NCBI RefSeq assembly: GCF_000550785.1
Contig: NZ_CP004350.1
Coordinates: forward strand, 1,778,009 to 1,842,008
Source: Corynebacterium casei LMG S-19264
GTDB taxonomy: Bacteria; Actinomycetota; Actinomycetes; Mycobacteriales; Mycobacteriaceae
Reading direction: 5' to 3'
Length of the DNA stretch: 64,000 nt
The notes beneath the pieces were generated by a model. The model saw only the letters and a list, made by a program, of their open reading frames with translations. It had not been told where the DNA came from and made no database searches. A program made the position numbers and the translations under genes. Positions 1-8,070 of the stretch are shown here, one piece after another (the first letter of the stretch is position 1; each line of letters begins with the position of its first letter).

Positions 1-1264
1 ATATTTTTCTACTAGAATTCCTTAGTCGACCCCGAACCTTTGCGAGATTATCTACGGGAGATTCCTCAGCAGACTCGAGGCACTCTTTAATTGCCCGGAG
101 GCCGTCTTGCCATGCTTCTCTCCGGTAGATGCGCACCGAAGGATTTCGAGAGATGATATTAGCGGCCTGAAGTAGGTTTTGATATGATGGCTGTTGTCGC
201 AGACCGTCTAAGCTAGTCACCACGTCTTGGATCGAACTTCTCTTCAGGTGAGCGATCGGCTTATTGTCTAGAAGTTTGCGTCGGATAGTAGAGTCCAGGT
301 CGGCAACACCGTTTGCACATTCTTTGATGAAATCGACAATCCACGAGGCTAGCAGAAAATCGCCTTCGGCAGGAATCTTGTTTAGGTGCGTCCTAATAAA
401 TCGACCCTGGATGTCCTCAAGGACATGAAACGCACCACCTAAGCTACTGGCGATCACCCCATCATCATTCGGGAAATTGCCGAGAATTAAAATACTCTCC
501 CCGGTAGGTCGGTTCATAAACGCGGAGTTTCTTAGACCCATGCCGTTTTGCTTTGGAAGAAAGCTGACTCCAGGAACGGAGTATTTCCGTATGTCAAAAA
601 GATTCCCCGGTAGTAGATCTTCACGAACAGACAAAGTCCAGGCTCCCAGTGCCTGATTGTGTTTCTGCCATCGATGAGGAGACCAGTTAACGTTGACCGC
701 AGGAAAACTTCGCTGGACGTCATCATTCCAATCGACTAGCGGACCCGTAAATCCAAAAATCGCTTGCATTCGATCCCCTAAAACGATTGTCTTCGGAATC
801 GATTCTGCTAGTGCTAGAACGAAGCCATGCAGTTGTAGCGTGCAGTCTTGATACTCATCCACTATCAAGTAGTCGAAACTAGATCTCAGTACTGTTTGCA
901 CTGCCTCCGCGCTGACCACTTTCTCTGCCCCAGACAGGTAGCTATCAGACTTCGACCAGTCAGGATGATCTCCAATCTGAACTCCAGCCAGATGAGAGTA
1001 TGACTTAACCAGTGTAAATGCCCAGCTGGTGAGGGTCTCTACTCTCACCATATCTTGAGGTATTCGAAACTCGACCAAGCGCTTGCGGATTGCATCGACC
1101 CCGGCGTTTGTATGTGTGAGAATAAGAGATCGTGAACCTTGACTGCCTGCAAGAAAAGCTGAAGCACAAAGCAGGTGCGTCTTCCCGGCTCCAGCCGGAA
1201 GTTCAACTGAGCAGGGAGCGGATCGAAGGAGCGTAGATGCGTCGGTTGATAGCTGGGCGTCCAA
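1..1264 (-). CDS. gajB: GajB-like UvrD-family helicase, partial (3' end cut by window)
   Basis: Superfamily 1 helicase, the probable GajB partner of the adjacent OLD nuclease. Seen: from a TTG at 1264 an open minus-strand frame runs to base 1. It has a Walker A loop PAGAGKT (residues about 23-29), a motif Ia region SLILTHTNAG soon after, and the DExQ motif LIVDEYQDC near residue 135, typical of UvrD/PcrA. The start is set by AGGAGG seven bases upstream of TTG; no in-frame ATG follows the preceding stop. It begins 2 bp after the gajA stop, so the genes are translationally linked. About 420 codons are visible; GajB proteins are near 490-500 residues, so the C-terminal part is missing. In Gabija, GajB is thought to process DNA together with GajA. 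A general UvrD-like partner of a class 2 OLD protein is the alternative name. Confidence 0.8.
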   Translation of the reverse strand, partial: MDAQLSTDASTLLRSAPCSVELPAGAGKTHLLCASAFLAGSQGSRSLILTHTNAGVDAIRKRLVEFRIPQDMVRVETLTSWAFTLVKSYSHLAGVQIGDHPDWSKSDSYLSGAEKVVSAEAVQTVLRSSFDYLIVDEYQDCTLQLHGFVLALAESIPKTIVLGDRMQAIFGFTGPLVDWNDDVQRSFPAVNVNWSPHRWQKHNQALGAWTLSVREDLLPGNLFDIRKYSVPGVSFLPKQNGMGLRNSAFMNRPTGESILILGNFPNDDGVIASSLGGAFHVLEDIQGRFIRTHLNKIPAEGDFLLASWIVDFIKECANGVADLDSTIRRKLLDNKPIAHLKRSSIQDVVTSLDGLRQQPSYQNLLQAANIISRNPSVRIYRREAWQDGLRAIKECLESAEESPVDNLAKVRGRLRNSSRKI

Positions 1265-1266
1265 AG

Positions 1267-2988
1267 CTAGCCCTCCTCGATATCAGAGTATATAAACTCC
1301 TGGACCCGATTCAATACTGTCCAAACGCCGCCTAGCTCTGAAGATTTTGATCGGGCAGTTAGCCATTCCCCGAGGATCTTTCCGGAGTCAATATTTTTGA
1401 ACCACTCCGACTTGTTCGCGGCCTGAGCGACGATGCTTCGAGCAGTTTCAATTGTAAGGCCTGATTTCCGCCAGGATTCCATTTCAAGAGACTTCTGCCC
1501 CCCTGGAAGTCCGGCTTTATGAAGGTCCGTAAGTACAGTAGTTTCACCGGATCGACAATCAACTCCAATCTTTATGAATTCCTCTAGCATGCTCCACGAG
1601 AGAGATGAGCAAATTTGAGACTCGGTGTTATTCCCTTGGTCCCACTGAAGGATAGGAACTCCTGCACCCCGCGCCTTATCAACAGCTTTCTGCACTGAGT
1701 TGTCATCATGATCGAGGAGTCCCGCAACCTGAAAACCAAGATTCATCATTTCCTGGCATCGTAAAGCTACTTCGGAACCACCAGCACCATCCTGCAGAAC
1801 GAAGCCGTGGCCAACGGCCACAGGTTCACCCAGTAGGTTCTGAGCCTCATCCCAATAATCAAGACAGGCTTGCACTAATCCGTACTCTGTTTTTCCCTCG
1901 CAGATCAAGATCTTCCTTCCAAGAAATGAGGAGGGTCTCGAACGGCGCAAGGCCCGGAGGCGACTACGCGATCCAGCCAACGACTTAATTCTTAGCTGTC
2001 CTTTATCATTTTGGGCTACAGACAGGCTCTCCAGGTCAGCTTGTTCGACTATTATCGGAGCATGTGTGGTGACGAAAATTTGAGAATAGCCTTGATCATT
2101 TTGCAGATAGCGCAATAGATTTACTGCGCGATGAGGTTCGAGCCCCGATTCGATCTCGTCCATGATTGCGATGGACCTATCACCTGCAGCCATCTGCTGG
2201 ATCGCCAGGCTTGCTAAGCGCCTACTTCCAAGACCATAGCTCGCCAAGGGTAGGGAGCCATCGTAAAGGGCAAGTCCAGCTCCTAGTGAAGATCGGGAGG
2301 TATCGAGCCCAGGTTTAATATCCTGAAATACTCCACCACCTATCCTGTTTACCCGCTCCTGCACTTTATTGGAGATATTAAGCAGTGATGAGTTTTCAGA
2401 TTCTTGGAGCGCGGTTTGAGCGGCCCGGCTAGCTTCCGCGAGAACTGAGCGATCAGCGCCATCCTTGGCAGATAGTCGTCCCAGAGCCGAAGTTCTGCTC
2501 CAGCGCAGCTGAGCATCAGTACGCTCATCCACTAAGAAGGTGGAAAATTCTCTGCGCTGGCTAGAGGTTAGACGCTGGCTTCGGCCCGACTTATAAACCT
2601 CCCAGCTAGGTTCCAGGTCATCACCTACTACTAGTTGGATTGTGAGTGCCGGCTCCGTTCCATCTTCAGGGTCTTCGGTTATATTGCCGTCCTCCTGTAA
2701 TCCCCGAAGCCAAAGTCCGAGTGCAGACTCCTTTAAAAGGGGCTTCGGAATTCCTGTCAAGATGGCAGCGATTCTAATGTTCTGGGATGTATCGACTTCA
2801 AAGAAGTCTGTATCAGAGAAGGGGATGTTCCATCGATCTCCCAGCAGGAAGTTTAAAGCTACAAGTGTCGTAGATTTCCCACTGTCCCCAGGCCCAACCA
2901 GGGTGATGAGTTTTTGGTGGATAGGCATAATCCAGTCAAGATGTTTAATCCCACGAAAGTTTTCTATTAGCAATCGGCGTACCTGCAA
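1267..2988 (-). CDS. gajA: GajA-like OLD-family ATPase/TOPRIM nuclease (Gabija)
   Basis: 573 residues, close to the 578 of the founding GajA. Seen: N-terminal ABC-type ATPase with Walker A GPGDSGKST (32-40), signature-like YGLGSR (251-256), Walker B SIAIMDE (272-278) and switch histidine in FVTTHAP (about 305-311). The C-terminal TOPRIM domain has the catalytic glutamate in ICEGKTE (E364) and the DxD-type acid cluster in LLDHDDN (about 424-430). Known: class 2 OLD nucleases sit beside UvrD-like helicases, and such pairs form the Gabija anti-phage system, a DNA-nicking complex. Start TTG at 2988 is preceded by AAGGAG with a seven-base spacer. The gap to the metallopeptidase gene upstream is 81 bp and contains an AT-rich stretch, so a private promoter is possible. 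Confidence 0.85.
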   Translation of the reverse strand: MQVRRLLIENFRGIKHLDWIMPIHQKLITLVGPGDSGKSTTLVALNFLLGDRWNIPFSDTDFFEVDTSQNIRIAAILTGIPKPLLKESALGLWLRGLQEDGNITEDPEDGTEPALTIQLVVGDDLEPSWEVYKSGRSQRLTSSQRREFSTFLVDERTDAQLRWSRTSALGRLSAKDGADRSVLAEASRAAQTALQESENSSLLNISNKVQERVNRIGGGVFQDIKPGLDTSRSSLGAGLALYDGSLPLASYGLGSRRLASLAIQQMAAGDRSIAIMDEIESGLEPHRAVNLLRYLQNDQGYSQIFVTTHAPIIVEQADLESLSVAQNDKGQLRIKSLAGSRSRLRALRRSRPSSFLGRKILICEGKTEYGLVQACLDYWDEAQNLLGEPVAVGHGFVLQDGAGGSEVALRCQEMMNLGFQVAGLLDHDDNSVQKAVDKARGAGVPILQWDQGNNTESQICSSLSWSMLEEFIKIGVDCRSGETTVLTDLHKAGLPGGQKSLEMESWRKSGLTIETARSIVAQAANKSEWFKNIDSGKILGEWLTARSKSSELGGVWTVLNRVQEFIYSDIEEG

Positions 2989-3069
2989 CGCGCTTCTCCT
3001 TTTTTATATATACAGATTCTATTGATCGAACTCATGCGACGCGATCGGCGTTGTCGCCGGACTGTTGGT

Positions 3070-3798
3070 CTAAAGATTCCATTCCTCAGCTGCCAGCGGT
3101 GCTTCATTCAGTTCATCACGTCGAGCTGTCCAGTCCGGTAAGTACTGATCCATAACCGCCACAAACTTCGCATTGTGAGATCGCTCAATCAGATGGGCAA
3201 GCTCGTGGACCACTAGGTACTCCAAGCTCCGTGGGTTCTTCTTCGCCAGCTCTGGGTTAAACCAGATATTCCGACTGTCCGGATTGCAGGAGCCCCACTT
3301 TGTCTTCATACGTTTGACAGACACCTGGTTCACCTTGACGCCTATCGCAGTCTCCCACTTCTCGATCAGAAGTGGGAGCGCAGCTTTCAGCTCCCGGCGG
3401 TACCAGCGATCGAGTATCCCGAACCGATCCTCGGGTGTCGATCCTTCCGGGGAGTAGAGCCAGAGAGTGTCGCCCGAGACGACTACCTTCGGGTTGCCGC
3501 TGTGCTTCGAAACATCTAGACGATAGCGCTTGCCCCACACGTAGTGGCTTTCCCCTGAGACCATCTGCCGCTCAGACTGGCGGTTCGCACTCTGCAACCG
3601 CTCACGCTCCCGCCGGATCCACGGCAAGCGCTGTACAACGGCCCGGCGGATCGTGTCCTCATCGAGCCGGGCGGGTGCAGCCACGCGGATACGCCCCATC
3701 GGCGGGTATACCGACAGGTGCATGTTCTTGATGTCTTTGTAGACCAGCTCAACATCAAAACCGGAAACAGTGAGGTAGGAACTAGCGGAATTCATCAT
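3070..3798 (-). CDS. YgjP/DUF45-type zinc metallopeptidase linked to type I R-M
   Basis: 242 residues. Seen: a gluzincin-type zinc site HELAH (198-202) with a downstream histidine at 208 as probable third ligand, preceded by KWGSC (about 167-171), the hallmark of YgjP/DUF45 (M48-like, WLM/SprT-related) proteins. Start ATG at 3798 lies 17 bp inside the 3' end of hsdR, so it is co-transcribed and probably translationally coupled. Known: genes of this family often ride with type I restriction operons, and relatives such as SprT and Wss1 act on DNA-bound or crosslinked proteins. Inferred: a processing or quality-control role for the restriction complex or for DNA-protein crosslinks; substrate unknown. 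Confidence 0.8.
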   Translation of the reverse strand: MMNSASSYLTVSGFDVELVYKDIKNMHLSVYPPMGRIRVAAPARLDEDTIRRAVVQRLPWIRRERERLQSANRQSERQMVSGESHYVWGKRYRLDVSKHSGNPKVVVSGDTLWLYSPEGSTPEDRFGILDRWYRRELKAALPLLIEKWETAIGVKVNQVSVKRMKTKWGSCNPDSRNIWFNPELAKKNPRSLEYLVVHELAHLIERSHNAKFVAVMDQYLPDWTARRDELNEAPLAAEEWNL

Positions 3799-6700
3799 GC
3801 ATCGCCAATAGGTTAAGAAGCTCCTTCATGTCAGAGGGTTGCAATACACCAGGAAAGTTGAGCGCGAGAGTACGCATAAGAGACTTCTGCTTGGTCTTAT
3901 CTCCAGCCCAGCCATGGTCTTTGTTGCGCTGGATCGTGCGGTAGACCCGCTCAACATCGACTTCGATGCCCTCCGGCCACGCGAAGTCGATCAGGGCGCG
4001 ACGAGCCGGCGTCTTGGCCCAGTCTGGGAACTTCTTCCCAGACTCTCCCCTCGCCAGTTGCTGGGTGAACTCGACGAGCTTGAGGAGGTACTCCTCATAG
4101 TCGATAACAGCCTCGCGGCGCTGCTCAATCAGGGCGTCGAGCAGAGTAGACATCGACTCGTAGTACTTCGGGTTCATGGCCTGTTCGTCAACGATTGTCT
4201 TGCGGACGTTGTTGACGATCGTCTCAGCTGCGGCCTCCGGGGTCTTCCGGATGTTCTCCGGCAGCTTGTCGAGAGCTCCCGCCCCATGCTCGACAATGAG
4301 GTGTACTAGCCCCTTGTCGAAGGTCGCTAGATTTCGCGAAGCATCAGCCTGGATGTAGGTATCGAGAAGCGAGCGCATGCCGGCCTCGAACTGCTTGAGG
4401 TCAACATTTTCACCAGCACCGAGCTTTACCTCGTCGCGAACATCGACGAAGTGCTTGACCTGCTGCCTGATAGATTCCGCTTCGCTCGGCGAGTACCCGG
4501 CATCAGTCATTCGGTTGGCTAGGTTGGCGTATGCCCGAACCAGGCTCGCCACTCCCTTGTACAGGTCGACACGCTTAGGTTCGTTGGCCTTGAGCTGCTC
4601 TGCGCTGCCGCTCTCCATCGCGCAAAAATAGTGCTGGTACTGCAGCGTGCCCTTCGGCGGAGACACTGGCTCGCACAGCGCTCGCACCATCTCCAGAGCT
4701 TCATCCAGGTCTTGGCGCTCCTGCTCAATACGATCCTTGAGCAGGCCTTCTACATCTTCTTCGTCGTAATCTGCGAAGGCTTCAGAGGTGTAGTCAGAGA
4801 CCGCATCCTCCAGAGACTTGAACAGATCTCGGTAGTCGACGATATAGCCGTACTCTTTATCGTCACCATCGAGCCGGTTCACGCGGCAGATAGCCTGGAA
4901 GAGGCCGTGATCCTGCATGTTCTTATCGATGTAGAGATAGGTCGCACTCGGTGCATCAAAGCCGGTCAGGAGTTTATCGACCACGATAAGTAGCCGCATC
5001 TGGCCGGGATGCTTGATGAACGTCTCCTTGACGCTCTTCTCAAACTCGTCAATCCGCTTGACAGCATCATCGGGGTTGGTCTGGAAGTAGTCGGCGAGCA
5101 TCCGACGGTAGATGTCGTACTTGACGATCTCCTCATTCTTGCCGGCCCCGGAGTCTTCCTTGGAGATCTTGGATGCGTTCGGCTCATAGCTCGTGACGAT
5201 GGCGATCTTGCCGGCGAGTTCACTGCGGCTGAAGATGTCGTAGAACTTGCAGGCTTGGTAGACACTCGAACACACCAGCATGGCGTTGCCTCGGCCATCC
5301 ATTAGGCGAGGCATCCTGGCCATATCCATCAGGATGTCTGCCGCGATCTGCCGGGCACGCGGCTCAGCGGACTCGACTTCCTTGATCGTTGCCCACCGTT
5401 TCTTCAGCTGGTGCTTTGTCAGATCGGTCATGCCCTGGGTGTGGATTTGGAACCACTCATCGACCCGCTCCGGACTCGTGAGTTTCTGCTCGATGTCTCG
5501 AGCCTCGTACCGAAGGTCCAGAACCACGCCATCTTCAACAGCTTCATCGAATTTGTAGGTGTGGATGTAGGAGCCGAAAGTCTCAATACTGGAGGCCTTG
5601 TCCTTCTTGAGAAGAGGTGTGCCGGTGAAGCCGATGAACATCGCGTTCGGCAGCAGTTCCTTCATCGCACTGTGTAGCTTGCCGCTCTGGGTGCGGTGAG
5701 CCTCATCGACGAAGACGAAGAGATTACCTTTCGGACTGAACCCCTCGAGCAGGGGCTTCTTGAGCTGACGCACGAAGTCTTCCGTGTCGCCCTGATCCTT
5801 CTCGTCATCACCCCGGAACTTATGCACCAGTGAGCACATCAGCCAGGGCTGGTTCCGGTTGAGCATGCCGATCATGCCGGCTCCAGACGTCGACCGTTCG
5901 ATGGTCTCATCGACTCCAGCAAAAACCTTCTCGATCTGCTCATCGAGTTCGGTGCGGTCGGTGATCACTAAGACACGGGCCTCGCGCTGGTTCTCCCGGA
6001 TCCACTTCGCCAACCACACCATCGTCAGGCTCTTACCTGACCCTTGAGTGTGCCAAATGATGCCGCCCTCGCGGCGAGCGATGCGCTCCTGAGCAGCCTT
6101 GACGCCGAAGTACTGGTTGTGTCGGGCGGTTTTCTTCACGCCCGAATCAAAGACAATGTAGTCATGGATGAGTTCGAGGAAGCGTTGTTTGTTCGCCATC
6201 TGAAGCAGGCCACGGTCGAGATGGTTCTCAACCTCGCTTGGTTCTTTCCACTCCAACCAGTACTTCTCCGGCGTCTCAATCACGCCGTAGCGAAGCCCCT
6301 CGACGTCATTGCCAGCGAACAGTAGCTGGACCGTGGTGAAGAAAGGACGAACGAAGTCCGCCTTCTGGTTGCCGAGATGCTGACGGATACCGTCACCAAC
6401 ACTGACCTTAGAGCGCTTGAGCTCAATGACCCCAAGGGCGATGCCGTTGACGTAAAGAACGACATCAGGCCGCTTGGCGTTCTTCCCCTTGATAGAGACC
6501 TCTTCAGCCACCACAAAGTGATTAGCCTCCGGGTCCTTCCAGTCGACAAGCCACACCGTCTCGAAGTTCTCCGAGACGCTGCGCTTGACCTTCACGCCAT
6601 AGCGGAGCAGGCCGTACACTTTCCGGTTGGCGTCGTAGAGCGAGCCGCCCGCCGGTAGAGAAGCGGCGGTTACTAACTGCTGGATGGCACGCCGAACCAG

Positions 6701-6868
6701 ATCCTCGCCGTATCCACGAGCAAGCAGGTTCTGGCGAAGCAACTCCTCCTCGACGTTGGAATTAGTCCGGTCCTTCCAGTCTCCGGCGTACTCATACCCG
6801 AGCTGGCTAGACAAAATATCTACGACGCGATCCTGCGTGACCCGCTCACGCTGTCCAACGGAACTCAT
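3782..6868 (-). CDS. hsdR: Type I restriction enzyme, R subunit (HsdR)
   Basis: 1028 residues, usual for HsdR. Seen: N-terminal PD-(D/E)XK nuclease with D135 in RPDVVLYV and E149-x-K151 in VIELKRSK; SF2 translocase with Walker A TQGSGKS (274-280), motif Ia-like VITDRTELDEQ (about 301-311), DEAH box VDEAH (387-391), and helicase C-domain signals such as LLTGFDAP and AICRVNR further on; helical C-terminus. It translocates and cuts unmodified DNA in a complex with HsdM and HsdS. Its ATG overlaps the hsdS stop by 4 bp. All catalytic motifs are present, so the subunit looks functional. Confidence 0.95.
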   Translation of the reverse strand: MSSVGQRERVTQDRVVDILSSQLGYEYAGDWKDRTNSNVEEELLRQNLLARGYGEDLVRRAIQQLVTAASLPAGGSLYDANRKVYGLLRYGVKVKRSVSENFETVWLVDWKDPEANHFVVAEEVSIKGKNAKRPDVVLYVNGIALGVIELKRSKVSVGDGIRQHLGNQKADFVRPFFTTVQLLFAGNDVEGLRYGVIETPEKYWLEWKEPSEVENHLDRGLLQMANKQRFLELIHDYIVFDSGVKKTARHNQYFGVKAAQERIARREGGIIWHTQGSGKSLTMVWLAKWIRENQREARVLVITDRTELDEQIEKVFAGVDETIERSTSGAGMIGMLNRNQPWLMCSLVHKFRGDDEKDQGDTEDFVRQLKKPLLEGFSPKGNLFVFVDEAHRTQSGKLHSAMKELLPNAMFIGFTGTPLLKKDKASSIETFGSYIHTYKFDEAVEDGVVLDLRYEARDIEQKLTSPERVDEWFQIHTQGMTDLTKHQLKKRWATIKEVESAEPRARQIAADILMDMARMPRLMDGRGNAMLVCSSVYQACKFYDIFSRSELAGKIAIVTSYEPNASKISKEDSGAGKNEEIVKYDIYRRMLADYFQTNPDDAVKRIDEFEKSVKETFIKHPGQMRLLIVVDKLLTGFDAPSATYLYIDKNMQDHGLFQAICRVNRLDGDDKEYGYIVDYRDLFKSLEDAVSDYTSEAFADYDEEDVEGLLKDRIEQERQDLDEALEMVRALCEPVSPPKGTLQYQHYFCAMESGSAEQLKANEPKRVDLYKGVASLVRAYANLANRMTDAGYSPSEAESIRQQVKHFVDVRDEVKLGAGENVDLKQFEAGMRSLLDTYIQADASRNLATFDKGLVHLIVEHGAGALDKLPENIRKTPEAAAETIVNNVRKTIVDEQAMNPKYYESMSTLLDALIEQRREAVIDYEEYLLKLVEFTQQLARGESGKKFPDWAKTPARRALIDFAWPEGIEVDVERVYRTIQRNKDHGWAGDKTKQKSLMRTLALNFPGVLQPSDMKELLNLLAMHDEFR

Positions 6869-8070
6869 GATGAGACCTCCTCAATAGGCAGGCGAGTGCG
6901 GCCAGTAAGGAGCTCTTGCATCATGCCGTCTTTTACATTCCGGGCTGACTGTAGGCGCCGCATTAGAGCATTCAGTTCTTCGTCTGCATCCTGTAAAACG
7001 TGGGCGATACCGGCTTGCTCTTCAATCGGGGGGAGATCTACGATCTTGGATGCCAATTCAGTTGTGGAAATTCCAGAGACGGTGCTTCCTCCAGCTGCTC
7101 GCGCAAAAGATTCTTCGTTGAGATTGAACCAGTAACGTAGGAACGTTGGGTCAACTTCCTGTTTGAGATTCAGGACCTTCAAGTCTTGGTTTATGGCTAC
7201 GTCTACGGAAAATTGAACAGCTCTAGCAATCAACATTCTCACTGAGACGATCAGTTCTCCAGCTGGTACGACACGCGCAGCACTCTCAGCGACGCCGCGA
7301 GTGGAAATATGGTCGAGGGTGCCCTTTGGGTTGAATTTGCTTAAATCTTTTACAGTAGCCCACGGAATTTGGCCTCCCCAGTAGTCGGCAATAGCCTTCG
7401 AAGGGGTACCACCTCCTCGAATAGATACACACAGTTGACCAATTGTTTTAGATTCCCATTTACCTGTAAAGCCCCTTAAACGAGTATTGCCTGTTAGTAG
7501 CTCCTGCATCATGCCCTGTTTGATTGCCTGCTTCTTGGAGATGAGACGCTTGAGAGTGGCAATCAGCCGATCCACATCTTGAAGCCGTTCCGTGATCGCT
7601 TGTTGCTCCGACTTAGAGGGAAGGGTGACAACGAATCCGTTGAGGCTCCCGTTCGTGATCTGATTAATCGTCGCACCTAGATGTTCGTCGATCTGACGCT
7701 TAAAGTCATCAGACTGGAAGAAGTACCGCAGGAACGGGTTTAAATCGGAGCGGTATACAGCCATGAAAGCACCGAAGGTCTGTCCGGAGACTCGACGATC
7801 GAGTATGGCGCTTTTACCGATCAATCGACGGCTGCCATTACGGACACAGATGAGAATATCATTCTCACGTGTGCGGATCTTCTCGGGAATCGCGCAGTCG
7901 ACATATACATTGTCATCGAATGCAAGCTCGCCATCCTGAATATTCGATGAACGGAGGACAAGCGTGCCTGAACGCTTGACATTGCTAGGACTATATGTCA
8001 ACCCGATTAGGCTTTGCCCTATATCGCCGAGCCGAACGTTTCGCCACTGGGGATTAGTCAAGGTGTTCAT
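6865..8070 (-). CDS. hsdS: Type I restriction-modification specificity subunit (HsdS)
   Basis: 401 residues with the two-half architecture of HsdS: target recognition domain 1, a central conserved helix region, target recognition domain 2 and a C-terminal helix region. The conserved repeats are directly visible: AIKQGMMQELLTGNTRL (about 183-199) and VKDGMMQELLTGRTRL near the C-terminus, each preceded by a coiled-coil stretch (QQAITERLQDVDRLIATLKR; EEQAGIAHVLQDADEELNAL). It sets the DNA sequence recognised by the methylase and the nuclease. The start overlaps the hsdM stop by 4 bp and the stop overlaps the hsdR start by 4 bp. The two recognition domains differ from each other, so a bipartite asymmetric target is expected. 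Confidence 0.95.
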   Translation of the reverse strand: MNTLTNPQWRNVRLGDIGQSLIGLTYSPSNVKRSGTLVLRSSNIQDGELAFDDNVYVDCAIPEKIRTRENDILICVRNGSRRLIGKSAILDRRVSGQTFGAFMAVYRSDLNPFLRYFFQSDDFKRQIDEHLGATINQITNGSLNGFVVTLPSKSEQQAITERLQDVDRLIATLKRLISKKQAIKQGMMQELLTGNTRLRGFTGKWESKTIGQLCVSIRGGGTPSKAIADYWGGQIPWATVKDLSKFNPKGTLDHISTRGVAESAARVVPAGELIVSVRMLIARAVQFSVDVAINQDLKVLNLKQEVDPTFLRYWFNLNEESFARAAGGSTVSGISTTELASKIVDLPPIEEQAGIAHVLQDADEELNALMRRLQSARNVKDGMMQELLTGRTRLPIEEVSS

